Origin: Pseudomonas sp. 5P_3.1_Bac2
Lineage (GTDB): Bacteria; Pseudomonadota; Gammaproteobacteria; Pseudomonadales; Pseudomonadaceae
Assembly (NCBI RefSeq): GCF_025465995.1
Contig: NZ_JANLNY010000030.1
Location: forward strand, 248,001 to 312,000
Direction: 5' to 3'
Length of the DNA: 64,000 nucleotides
The notes under the pieces: generated by a model
The model's input: the letters and a program-made list of their open reading frames with translations, nothing else
Database searches by the model: none
What the model was told of the DNA's origin: nothing
Made by a program: the position numbers and the translations under genes
In this document: positions 42,986-51,052 of the stretch, piece after piece
Layout: each line of letters starts with the position of its first letter
Position numbering within the stretch: the first letter of the stretch is position 1

Positions 42986-43171
42986 TCAGGCCGTTACTAT
43001 CAGGTCGCCGATGAATTTGCCGTTTTGGCCTTTTTCACGTTTGTTGATGAGGTAGTCGTAGATGGCGTTCCATTTGAGCAGTTCGTAGAAGGTGACGCAG
43101 CCTTCTGAGCTCTTTGGTTCTGCCTGGGCTTTGTGCGGATGGGCAATGTTATAGTTCTGTTTTTCCCCGTG
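42986..43171 (-). pseudogene. C-terminal fragment of a possible L,D-transpeptidase-like (Tlde1-type) effector
   Basis: A 61-codon open stretch without a start codon, preceded in frame by a TAG (43172-43174). The translation has HPHKAQ, then SSEGCVTFYELLKWNAIYDY and the ending GKFIGDLIVTA. The His followed by SEGC some residues later is reminiscent of the HxH..SxGC catalytic pattern of L,D-transpeptidase-fold proteins, including Tlde1/DUF2778 effectors. The frame ends 3 bases before the lipoprotein gene. The 5' part is lost, so it is a remnant. The family assignment is tentative; that it is former coding DNA is more secure. Confidence 0.5.
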
Positions 43172-43283
43172 CTAGAGCCTCTTTTTAGGTAAAGCCGCTG
43201 GTTGGCGTGGGCGGTTATTTAGTCGGCTGGTGGCTTATTTTTTTCTGAGCTGCCCGCTTATGCTGGGTGCACGTACAGTGTAA

Positions 43284-43605
43284 GTGGTACGTGCAATACC
43301 CTTCGATACTCGGGTGATCACCAGGGCAGCTGTGGAGGGTGTTGAGCTGATATTTAGAGAGGAGCATGCCTACGCAAAAGCTGAGGTGCGGCTAATCGAT
43401 CTCTGCCAGCGCGGGAGTATAAAGACGATCTCTTCGCGATTGCCCAACCGGCAACTTCAGAGATGGTTATGAGGGGCATGGACAGCATTAAGGCCTGTTG
43501 GGGCTGGGCGCCCTACGTCCCGGCGGTGCTCTCGCCGCTCCAGAATGGGCGATGCGCCGCGAACTACTAAGTGCATGTTACACAGCGAAGTTGGATCAGT
43601 TGTAG
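43284..43605 (+). pseudogene. umuC-like translesion polymerase remnant
   Basis: Translation gives IPFDTRVITRAAVEGVELIF and AYAKAEVRLIDLCQRG. After a one-base shift near 43413 it continues EYKDDLFAIAQPATSEMVM and DSIKACWGWAPYVPAVL. After another shift near 43535 it gives APEWAMRRELLSACYTAKLD, and then a TAG replaces the expected Trp of QLWAV. This is the C-terminal third of a UmuC/RulB (DNA polymerase V catalytic) protein, broken by two frameshifts and a nonsense codon and lacking its N-terminal part. UmuC/RulB genes occur on plasmids and are known insertion hot spots for integrating elements. Confidence 0.85.
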
Positions 43606-43716
43606 GCGGTGAAGGCTAAGTGCGGTGAGTATTCACCCAGAATGGTTTTCCCGTTACGCCAACTTTACGCCAGACGAAAAAAAGGCCTTGATAATCAAGG
43701 CCTTTCTTCGAGTTTT
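43606..43716. other. Spacer between umuC remnant and tRNA-Leu
   Basis: Contains the tRNA terminator. The short segment next to the 3' end of the tRNA is where an element would integrate. Confidence 0.4.
43677..43705 (-). terminator. Terminator of tRNA-Leu
   Basis: AAAGGCCTTGAT (43681-43692) and ATCAAGGCCTTT (43694-43705). On the minus strand the stem runs into seven T. Confidence 0.88.
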
Positions 43717-43801
43717 TGGTGCCCCGGGGGAGACTCGAACTCCCACTTCTTTCGAAAACGGATTTTGAATCCGCCGCGTCTACCGGTTCCGCCACCGGGG
43801 C
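43717..43801 (-). tRNA. tRNA-Leu, anticodon CAA
   Basis: An 85-base cloverleaf with encoded CCA. Acceptor arms GCCCCGG and CCGGGGC pair fully. The anticodon stem GCGGA/TCCGT carries loop TTCAAAA, giving anticodon CAA (reads UUG). A long variable arm and GTTCGAGTC T-arm fit class II tRNA-Leu. Its 3' end faces the decayed accessory region, the usual side for island integration. Confidence 0.95.
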
Positions 43802-43913
43802 ACAATGGCGGCGCAGTATAGGGATGGTGTCGGGGTTGGTCAATCCATTACGTGGAAAGAATTTACGATTTCCGTTAAGCTCTGCCGCCCTGCTAGATGA
43901 CCCCCTGCCGACC

Positions 43914-44963
43914 ATGCGTGTTGCCGACTTCCACTTCGAGCTGCCAGATGCTCTGATTGCCCGCCATCCCCTTGCTGAACGCCGTGCTAGCCGCTTGCTG
44001 GTATTGGACGGTCCTACGGGGGCGTTGGCTCATCGGCACTTCAGTGATTTGCTCGAGTATCTGCGCCCGGGCGACCTGATGGTGTTTAACAACACGCGGG
44101 TAATTCCGGCGCGCCTGTTCGGCCAGAAAGCTTCGGGCGGCAAGTTGGAGATTCTGGTGGAGCGTGTGCTCGATGAGCATCGCGTGCTGGCCCATGTGCG
44201 CTCGAGCAAGTCGCCTAAGCCCGGCTCGATGATTGTGCTGGATGGCGCCGGCGAAGCCGAGATGCTGGCGCGTCACGATGCCTTGTTTGAGCTGCGCTTC
44301 AATGAGCCGGTGCTGGCGCTGCTGGAGCGTATCGGCCATATGCCGCTGCCGCCCTATATCGATCGCCCCGATGAACAGGCCGACCGCGAGCGTTATCAAA
44401 CCGTCTACGCCGACCGTGCTGGCGCCGTCGCGGCGCCGACTGCCGGCCTGCATTTTGATCAGGCGATGCTCGATGCCCTGGCGGCCAAGGGTGTTGAACG
44501 CGCTTTTGTCACCCTGCATGTCGGCGCTGGCACCTTTCAGCCGGTGCGGGTTGAGCGCATTGAAGATCACCATATGCACAGCGAGTGGCTGGAGGTCAGC
44601 CAAGAGGTGGTCGATGCCGTCGCCGCCTGCCGTGCTCGCGGTGGCCGGGTGGTCGCAGTGGGCACCACCAGCGTGCGTTCGCTGGAAAGCGCGGCGCGCG
44701 ATGGCGTGCTTAAGGCCTTTAGTGGCGACACCGATATCTTTATCTACCCAGGTCGGCCGCTGCATGTGGTCGATGCCTTGGTCACCAACTTCCACTTGCC
44801 TGAGTCGACCCTGCTGATGCTGGTGTCGGCCTTTGCTGGCTACGGTGAAACCATGGCGGCGTATCAGGCCGCGGTGGCTCACCAATACCGATTTTTTAGC
44901 TACGGTGATGCCATGTTTATCACCCGTAACCCCGCCCCGCGCGGGCCAGAGGAACAGCTATGA
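43914..44963 (+). CDS. queA: S-adenosylmethionine:tRNA ribosyltransferase-isomerase
   Basis: A 349-residue QueA. It begins MRVADFHFELPDALIARHPL and contains HRHFSDLLEYL-type blocks, YQTVYADRAGAVAAPTAGLHFD and TLHVGAGTFQPVRVE, all family landmarks. It transfers the ribose of SAM to preQ1 in tRNA, forming epoxyqueuosine. I chose the ATG at 43914; an upstream extension would overlap the tRNA gene. Its stop overlaps the tgt start (ATGA). Confidence 0.96.
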   Translation: MRVADFHFELPDALIARHPLAERRASRLLVLDGPTGALAHRHFSDLLEYLRPGDLMVFNNTRVIPARLFGQKASGGKLEILVERVLDEHRVLAHVRSSKSPKPGSMIVLDGAGEAEMLARHDALFELRFNEPVLALLERIGHMPLPPYIDRPDEQADRERYQTVYADRAGAVAAPTAGLHFDQAMLDALAAKGVERAFVTLHVGAGTFQPVRVERIEDHHMHSEWLEVSQEVVDAVAACRARGGRVVAVGTTSVRSLESAARDGVLKAFSGDTDIFIYPGRPLHVVDALVTNFHLPESTLLMLVSAFAGYGETMAAYQAAVAHQYRFFSYGDAMFITRNPAPRGPEEQL

Positions 44964-46093
44964 CGCGCACTTGCCGCATGTCTTTTGAATTGCTCGCCAC
45001 CGAAGGCAAGGCGCGGCGCGGTCGTTTGACCTTCCCCCGGGGCGTGGTGGAAACCCCGGCCTTTATGCCGGTGGGGACCTATGGCACGGTCAAGGGCATG
45101 CTGCCGACCGATATCGAAGCCATCGGCGCGCAAATCATCCTCGGCAACACCTTCCACCTGTGGCTGCGTCCCGGCACTGAGGTGATCAAGCGTCACGGCG
45201 ACCTGCACGACTTTATGCAGTGGCAGGGGCCGATCCTCACGGACTCCGGTGGTTTCCAGGTGTTCAGCCTGGGCGCGATGCGCAAAATCAAAGAAGAGGG
45301 CGTGTACTTCGCCTCGCCGGTGGATGGCGCCAAGGTCTTTATGGGGCCGGAAGAATCCATGCAGGTGCAGCGCGACCTGGGCTCCGATATCGTGATGATC
45401 TTTGACGAATGCACGCCATACCCGGCGGAGTTCGATGTGGCTAAGCGCTCCATGGAGCTGTCGCTGCGTTGGGCTAAGCGTTCGAAAGAGGCCCATGGCG
45501 ATAACACCGCCGCGCTATTCGGGATCGTCCAGGGCGGCATGCACGAAGAACTGCGCATGCACTCGCTGCAAGGCCTGAATGAAATTGGCTTCGATGGTTA
45601 CGCCATTGGCGGTTTGTCGGTGGGCGAGCCGAAAGAAGAGATGATCAAGGTGCTGAATTATCTGCCGGCGCAATTACCGGCCGATAAGCCACGCTATTTG
45701 ATGGGCGTCGGTAAGCCGGAAGACTTGGTCGAAGGCGTGCGCCGTGGTGTGGATATGTTCGATTGCGTGATGCCGACCCGCAATGCGCGCAACGGTCATT
45801 TGTTTATCGACACTGGGGTGTTGAAAATCCGCAACGCCTTCCATAAACAGGACAACTCGCCGTTGGATCCAACTTGCGATTGTTACACCTGCAAACATTT
45901 CTCCCGCGCCTATCTGCATCATTTAGATAAATGCGGCGAAATGCTCGGTAGCATGCTCAATACAATCCACAACTTACGGCACTATCAGGTGCTTATGGCT
46001 GGTTTGCGTGAGGCTATTCAACAGGGTACATTGGCCGCCTTTGTCGATGCCTTTTACGCTAAGCGTGGCTTACCCACGCCGCCGCTGGATTGA
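44960..46093 (+). CDS. tgt: Queuine/preQ1 tRNA-guanine transglycosylase
   Basis: A 377-residue TGT. The catalytic Asp is near residue 95 in LTDSGGFQVFSLG, with IFDECTPYP and GGLSVGEPKEEM forming the pocket. The zinc site is CDCYTC with a downstream His. It exchanges guanine-34 for preQ1 in tRNAs for Asp, Asn, His and Tyr. GAGGA lies before the ATG at 44960; the Met at codon 7 is an alternative. It is translationally coupled to queA and leads into yajC-secDF. Confidence 0.97.
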   Translation: MTRTCRMSFELLATEGKARRGRLTFPRGVVETPAFMPVGTYGTVKGMLPTDIEAIGAQIILGNTFHLWLRPGTEVIKRHGDLHDFMQWQGPILTDSGGFQVFSLGAMRKIKEEGVYFASPVDGAKVFMGPEESMQVQRDLGSDIVMIFDECTPYPAEFDVAKRSMELSLRWAKRSKEAHGDNTAALFGIVQGGMHEELRMHSLQGLNEIGFDGYAIGGLSVGEPKEEMIKVLNYLPAQLPADKPRYLMGVGKPEDLVEGVRRGVDMFDCVMPTRNARNGHLFIDTGVLKIRNAFHKQDNSPLDPTCDCYTCKHFSRAYLHHLDKCGEMLGSMLNTIHNLRHYQVLMAGLREAIQQGTLAAFVDAFYAKRGLPTPPLD

Positions 46094-46132
46094 TCCCCGA
46101 CTGTATTAACGGCCCTTTAATAGGAGTGTTAC

Positions 46133-46468
46133 ATGAGCTTTTTTATTCCCGCTGCCTTTGCAGATGGTGCTGCGCCTGCTGCTGGTGCCGCTGGCACTGG
46201 TTTTGAGTGGGTGTTCTTGGTTGGCTTCCTGGTCATCTTTTATCTGATGATCTGGCGTCCGCAGTCCAAGCGCGCTAAAGAGCACAAAAACCTGCTGGGC
46301 GCCTTGCAAAAAGGTGATGAAGTGGTCACCAGTGGTGGTATCGCCGGTAAAGTCACCAAGGTCTCCGATGACTTCGTGGTGATCGAGGTGTCCGATACCG
46401 TTGAGCTGAAGATTCAGAAAGCGGCCATCGCCGCCTCGCTGCCTAAGGGCACGCTGAAGGCGATCTAA
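46133..46468 (+). CDS. yajC: Preprotein translocase accessory protein YajC
   Basis: A 111-residue single-span inner-membrane protein. A helix at about 22-42 (WVFLVGFLVIFYLMIW) precedes RPQSKRAKEHKNLLGALQKGDEV, the YajC signature. It associates with SecDF and the SecYEG channel. TAGGAG lies about 7 bases before the ATG. A GC-rich stem-loop separates it from secD. Confidence 0.95.
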   Translation: MSFFIPAAFADGAAPAAGAAGTGFEWVFLVGFLVIFYLMIWRPQSKRAKEHKNLLGALQKGDEVVTSGGIAGKVTKVSDDFVVIEVSDTVELKIQKAAIAASLPKGTLKAI

Positions 46469-46489
46469 GCAACAAACATTCAACATCAT

Positions 46490-46513
46490 GCGGGGCGCTT
46501 ATTAGCGCCCCGC
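46490..46513. other. Stem-loop between yajC and secD
   Basis: GCGGGGCGCT (46490-46499) and AGCGCCCCGC (46504-46513) are perfect 10-base arms with loop TATT and no T-run. It may lower readthrough or protect the upstream mRNA, adjusting the YajC:SecD ratio. Confidence 0.6.
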
Positions 46514-46531
46514 GTCATAACGGGCGGCTCC

Positions 46532-48397
46532 ATGCTGAACAAATATCCCCTGTGGAAATACTTGCTGATTGTGGCGGTTTTGGCGATTGGCTTGGTGTAT
46601 TCCACTCCTAATCTCTATCCCGATGATCCGGCTATTCAAGTCAGCGGTGCCAGCACTGCGCTGAAGGTCGATCAAGCGACTCTGGATCAGGCGAGCAAGG
46701 CACTTGCTGACGCGGGTATCGAGGTCAAAGCCGCTGAGGTTAGCGAGCGCGGCGGCCTGCTGCGTTTGACCCGTATGTCTGACCAGTTGCCCGCCAAAGA
46801 CGTGGTGCGCAAGGCCATGGGCGATGACTACGTGGTGGCCCTGAACTTGGCGCCGACTACCCCTGCGTGGCTGCGTGCCTTGGGCGCGAGCCCGATGAAA
46901 CTTGGTCTGGACCTGTCCGGCGGGGTGCACTTCCTGCTTGAAGTGGACATGGAAAAAGCCGTTGCGGCACGTATCAAAGTGTATGAGGGGGATGTTAAGT
47001 CCCTGCTGCGCAAAGAGCGTATCCGCTACCGCAGCCTGCCTGCTAACCAAGAAAACGCCTTCCAGTTAGGATTTGCTGATAGCGAAACGCTGGAAAAAGC
47101 CCAGGCCCTGATCCGTAAAGAATTTACCGATTTCGATCAAACCACCACTGTGCGTGGCGATCAGCAGGTTCTCAATTTGGCGCTGACGCAAGTGCGCCTG
47201 GCGGAGATCCGCGAGTATTCGATCAAGCAGAACTTGACCACCGTGCGTAACCGGGTCAACGAGCTGGGTGTGGCTGAGCCGCTGGTGCAGCGTCAAGGCG
47301 CCAACCGTATTGTGGTTGAGCTGCCGGGCGTGCAAGACACCGCCGAAGCCAAACGTATCCTGGGTAAAACCGCGAGCCTTGAGTTCCGCTTGGCTGCTGA
47401 GCCGGACGCTGCCCGCGCGACCACTGAATCCTTTGAATTCCGCGAGCCGGGTCGTCCTGCCGTACCGCTGGAGCGCAGCTTGATCATCACCGGTGATCAG
47501 GTAACCGACGCCCAGGCTAGCTTCGACGAAAACGGTCGCCCGCAAGTGAACATCCGTCTGGATGGTCATGGCGGTGAGCTGATGAGCCGTGCTACCCGCA
47601 ACAACGTCGGGCGCAGCATGGCGGTGATCTTCATTGAGCAGAAGCCCGTCACCCGTTACGTCAAGCAAATGGAGGCGGGTGTAGAAAAAGAAGTCGCCAT
47701 CCAAAGCTTTAAAGAAGAAAAACTGATCATCAGCCTGGCCACTATTCAGTCGCCGTTGGGTAGTCAGTTCCGTATTACCGGTCTGGATGGTAAGGGTGAG
47801 TCCTCCGAGCTGGCGCTGCTGCTGCGCGCGGGTGGCTTGGCGGCGCCAATGTACTTTGCTGAAGAGCGCACCATTGGCCCAAGCCTGGGTGCGGAAAACA
47901 TCAGCAAGGGTATTGATTCGACCTGGTGGGCGATGGTGTTCGTCTCCATCTTCATCATCGCTATCTACCGCTTCTTCGGTCTGCTGGCGACTGTGGCGCT
48001 GGCCTTCAACTTGGCCTTGCTGGTCGGTCTGATGTCGGTCATCGGTGCCACGCTGACCCTGCCGGGTATCGCCGGTATCGTCCTTACGCTGGGTATGGCG
48101 GTGGACGCCAACGTGTTGATCTACTCACGGATTCGTGAGGAGTTAAACGCTGGTCTGTCGGTGCAGCGGGCTATTCATGAGGGCTTCGATCGCGCCTATA
48201 CAGCGATTATTGACAGTAACCTCACCACCTTGCTGGTTGGCGGCATTCTGTTCGCGCTGGGAACTGGACCGATCAAAGGCTTTGCTGTGACCATGTCGCT
48301 AGGGATTCTGACCTCCATGTTTACGGCGATCATGTTTACCCGCGGTATGGTTAACCTGATCTTCGGTGGTCGTAACTTCAAGAAACTGTGGATCTGA
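46532..48397 (+). CDS. secD: Protein translocase subunit SecD
   Basis: A 621-residue membrane protein. TM1 (WKYLLIVAVLAIGLVYSTPNLYP) is followed by a large periplasmic region (about 30-450) with the P1 motif MKLGLDLSGGVHFLLEVD. Five helices near the C-terminus hold GIAGIVLTLGMAVDANVLIYSRIREE, which lines the proton path. With SecF it pulls secreted proteins using the proton motive force. The end is 3 bases before secF. Confidence 0.97.
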   Translation: MLNKYPLWKYLLIVAVLAIGLVYSTPNLYPDDPAIQVSGASTALKVDQATLDQASKALADAGIEVKAAEVSERGGLLRLTRMSDQLPAKDVVRKAMGDDYVVALNLAPTTPAWLRALGASPMKLGLDLSGGVHFLLEVDMEKAVAARIKVYEGDVKSLLRKERIRYRSLPANQENAFQLGFADSETLEKAQALIRKEFTDFDQTTTVRGDQQVLNLALTQVRLAEIREYSIKQNLTTVRNRVNELGVAEPLVQRQGANRIVVELPGVQDTAEAKRILGKTASLEFRLAAEPDAARATTESFEFREPGRPAVPLERSLIITGDQVTDAQASFDENGRPQVNIRLDGHGGELMSRATRNNVGRSMAVIFIEQKPVTRYVKQMEAGVEKEVAIQSFKEEKLIISLATIQSPLGSQFRITGLDGKGESSELALLLRAGGLAAPMYFAEERTIGPSLGAENISKGIDSTWWAMVFVSIFIIAIYRFFGLLATVALAFNLALLVGLMSVIGATLTLPGIAGIVLTLGMAVDANVLIYSRIREELNAGLSVQRAIHEGFDRAYTAIIDSNLTTLLVGGILFALGTGPIKGFAVTMSLGILTSMFTAIMFTRGMVNLIFGGRNFKKLWI

Positions 48398-48399
48398 AC

Positions 48400-49320
48400 A
48401 TGGCCCTCATTAAATCAACCATTCGTTTCATGGCGATCCGCAATCTTGCCTTCGCCATCACCGTCCTCCTGACTGTCATCGGTTTGGGTGCGCTGTTCGC
48501 CAAGGGCCTGAACTTTGGCCTGGACTTCACTGGTGGCACCCTGATTGAGCTGCAGTACGAGAAACCGGCTGACCTCGAGCTGATCAAGCGTGAGCTGGGT
48601 CAGGCTGGCTATGCCGATGCCGTCGTGCAGAGCTTTGGTGCTACCACCGACGTACTGGTGCGTCTGGCTGGTGATGATCCGCACCTGGGTAATTCGGTTT
48701 CGGCCGCGCTGCGCAAGATCGATCCAACAGTCGGTTTCGAAGTGAAGCGCGTTGAGTTCGTCGGCCCGCAAGTGGGTGAAGAGCTGCGCGATCAGGGCGG
48801 CCTGGCCGCGCTGCTGGCGCTGGCTGGGATCATGGTCTATCTGGCCTTCCGCTTTCAGTGGAAGTTCGGCCTGGGTGCCATTGCTTCGCTGGCGCACGAT
48901 ACGGTGATCGTGCTGGGTATTCTGGCGTTCTTCCAGATTCCCTTCGACCTCACTGTGTTGGCGGCGGTGTTGGCCATGATCGGTTACTCGCTCAACGACA
49001 CCATCATCATCTACGACCGTATCCGTGAGAACTTCCGCGTGCTGCGTAAGGCTGATCTGATCGAGAACATTGATGTGTCGGTGACTCAGACCCTGCTGCG
49101 TACCATGGCCACTTCCTTCTCCACCGCGCTGGCGTTGATCGCTCTGCTGGTGTTTGGCGGTGACACCCTGGCCAACTTCGCTCTGGCGCTGCTGGTGGGT
49201 GTGGTCGTCGGTACTTACTCTTCGGTTTATATCGGCGCCACCGTACTGGTGTGGCTGAAGCTGCGGGTTGAGGATCTGATCCCGCCGGCGGTGACCCAGG
49301 AGGTCGATGAGCGCCCATAA
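48400..49320 (+). CDS. secF: Protein translocase subunit SecF
   Basis: A 306-residue partner of SecD. TM1 is followed by the periplasmic GLNFGLDFTGGTLIELQY. The membrane half has MIGYSLNDTIIIYDRIRENFR and SFSTALALIALLVFGG, conserved in RND-type export subunits. The ATG at 48400 follows the secD stop by 2 bases. A terminator closes the yajC-secDF unit. Confidence 0.97.
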   Translation: MALIKSTIRFMAIRNLAFAITVLLTVIGLGALFAKGLNFGLDFTGGTLIELQYEKPADLELIKRELGQAGYADAVVQSFGATTDVLVRLAGDDPHLGNSVSAALRKIDPTVGFEVKRVEFVGPQVGEELRDQGGLAALLALAGIMVYLAFRFQWKFGLGAIASLAHDTVIVLGILAFFQIPFDLTVLAAVLAMIGYSLNDTIIIYDRIRENFRVLRKADLIENIDVSVTQTLLRTMATSFSTALALIALLVFGGDTLANFALALLVGVVVGTYSSVYIGATVLVWLKLRVEDLIPPAVTQEVDERP

Positions 49321-49350
49321 CTTTGTGCGTTTGATCGCAATCAGCTGAAC

Positions 49351-49385
49351 AAGCCGGGCCGGTGCTGAACTTGCCCGGCTTTTTT
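49351..49385 (+). terminator. Terminator of the secDF operon
   Basis: AAGCCGGGC (49351-49359) and GCCCGGCTT (49373-49381) with T6. Confidence 0.9.
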
Positions 49386-49478
49386 GTGCTCTAACCCTAC
49401 AACTTAGCGGGTTTGAGGCGGCCACCATGAAGTCGTCTAAACGCCAGCTAAAGTGCTCAGGAATAAGAGGATACGGCT

Positions 49479-50018
49479 ATGAATAAGTCCATGCTGGCAG
49501 GGGCGGTGTTAGGTGCGGTTGGGGTGACCGCTGGTGGGGCGGTGGCCACTTATAACATCGTCAGCGCGCCGCAATATGCGCAGGTGTTGGCGGTCACGCC
49601 GATCAATGAAAAGATCAAAACCCCTCGTGAAGTGTGTAAAGAAGTGCCTGTGACCCGCAAGGCTGCGGTGAAGGATCAGCATCAAATTGCCGGTACCGCT
49701 ATTGGTGCGGTGGTCGGTGGCTTGCTGGGTAATCAAATCGGTGGCGGTACAGGTAAGAAAATTGCCACCGTAGCGGGTGCCGTGGGTGGCGGTTATGCCG
49801 GCAATAAAACCCAGGAACATCTGCAGAACAGCGACACCTACACCACCACTGAGACCCGTTGTAATACGGTGACGGATGTCAGTGAGAAGCTGGTGGGCTA
49901 CGACGTTAAGTACGAGCTCGATGGCAAGGTCAGCAAGGTGCGTATGGCCAATGACCCGGGCCGGCAAATCCCGGTGCGTGACGGTCAGCTGGTGTTGGCA
50001 GACGAAACCGCGCAATAA
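49479..50018 (+). CDS. Glycine-zipper 2TM-domain envelope protein
   Basis: A 179-residue protein. A hydrophobic N-terminus (MLAGAVLGAVGVTAGGAVATY) may be a membrane anchor or signal. The middle region is a glycine-zipper hairpin (IAGTAIGAVVGGLLGNQIGGGTGKK), as in SlyB and 17-kDa antigen relatives. The C-terminal part has single cysteines (EVCKEVP, TRCNTV) that could pair in the periplasm. There is no lipobox. Role unknown; envelope location is likely. GAATAAGAGG precedes the ATG. Confidence 0.83.
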   Translation: MNKSMLAGAVLGAVGVTAGGAVATYNIVSAPQYAQVLAVTPINEKIKTPREVCKEVPVTRKAAVKDQHQIAGTAIGAVVGGLLGNQIGGGTGKKIATVAGAVGGGYAGNKTQEHLQNSDTYTTTETRCNTVTDVSEKLVGYDVKYELDGKVSKVRMANDPGRQIPVRDGQLVLADETAQ

Positions 50019-50045
50019 GCTCGAGGTGGATAAAACACCGGCAAT

Positions 50046-50071
50046 AAAAAACGCCCCGCGGGGCGTTTTTT
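50046..50071. terminator. Bidirectional terminator
   Basis: CGCCCCGCGGGGCG (50052-50065) is perfectly self-complementary, with A6 before and T6 after. It lies between the convergent glycine-zipper and suhB genes. Confidence 0.92.
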
Positions 50072-50093
50072 ATTGGGCGCTCGAGCGAGGTGT

Positions 50094-50909
50094 TTAGCGC
50101 TTCAGCGAGGCCGACAGGTGTGGTTGAATCGCCGTCAGTACGGCTTTAAAACACTTGGTGTTGCCCGCAACGATCTGGCCTTTTTCGAGGAATTCGTGGC
50201 TGCCGCTGAAATCGCTGACCAAGCCGCCTGCTTCCTGGATCAGCAGGGCGCCAGCCGCCATGTCCCATTCGGACAGACCAAACTCCCAGAACGCATCAAA
50301 ACGACCGGCTGCCACATAGGCCAGGTCCAGGCTGGCGGCGCCGGCGCGGCGGACGCCGGCAGTCTGGCCGACCAGGCTGCGGAACATGCCCAGATAGTTT
50401 TCCAGGTTGTCCATTTGGCTGTCGCGGAACGGGAAGCCGGTGCCCAGCAGTGCCCCTTCCAGGCTCTTGCGTGTGCCAACGCGCAGACGGCGGCCGTTCA
50501 AGGCAGCGCCACGGCCACGGCTGGCAGTAAATTCTTCTTGGCGGACTGGGTCGAGGACCACGGCGTGCTCAAGGCGGCCGCGGTATTTGCAGGCGATGCT
50601 GACGGCGTAGTGTGGGACGCCGCGCAGGAAGTTGGTGGTGCCGTCCAGTGGATCGATGATCCACAGGTAGTCGGCGCCGTCGCCAGTGCCTTCGCTCAGG
50701 CCGCTTTCTTCACCAAGGATGCCGTGGTTTGGATAGGCCTTGCGCAGGGCTTGGATAATCAGTTGCTCAGCGGAGCGATCAATCTCGCTCACGTAATCGT
50801 TGGCTTCTTTCTCGTTGATCGAGATGACGTCCAAGCGTTCGGTTGAGCGGAAGATCATTTCGCCGGCGCTACGGGCTGCGCGCAACGCGATATTCAGCAT
50901 GGGCTGCAT
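50094..50909 (-). CDS. suhB: Inositol-1-monophosphatase SuhB
   Basis: A 271-residue lithium-sensitive phosphatase fold. Metal-binding motifs are GEESG (about 70), WIIDPLDGTTNF (about 85-96) and the C-terminal WDMAAGALLIQEAGG. It dephosphorylates myo-inositol-1-phosphate; SuhB also takes part in ribosomal RNA antitermination with NusA and controls virulence genes in P. aeruginosa. Divergent from trmJ, as in other pseudomonads. Confidence 0.95.
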   Translation of the reverse strand: MQPMLNIALRAARSAGEMIFRSTERLDVISINEKEANDYVSEIDRSAEQLIIQALRKAYPNHGILGEESGLSEGTGDGADYLWIIDPLDGTTNFLRGVPHYAVSIACKYRGRLEHAVVLDPVRQEEFTASRGRGAALNGRRLRVGTRKSLEGALLGTGFPFRDSQMDNLENYLGMFRSLVGQTAGVRRAGAASLDLAYVAAGRFDAFWEFGLSEWDMAAGALLIQEAGGLVSDFSGSHEFLEKGQIVAGNTKCFKAVLTAIQPHLSASLKR

Positions 50910-51052
50910 GGATGTTCACCTGGGTCGTTAAAGAAAGCCGGCCATTCTAGCAGAAAAGCCTGACGGTTGAAGTGCCTCCTGTAGCTCCATGGCGCAACTT
51001 TGCCTGCTTCTGTAAGATTTGCCGCTCTAAGCTTGGTTTGAGAGCGTCTGCG

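Noticed and set aside
43716..43913. N-terminal extension of QueA
   Set aside because: It would be encoded across the tRNA-Leu gene; QueA begins at 43914.
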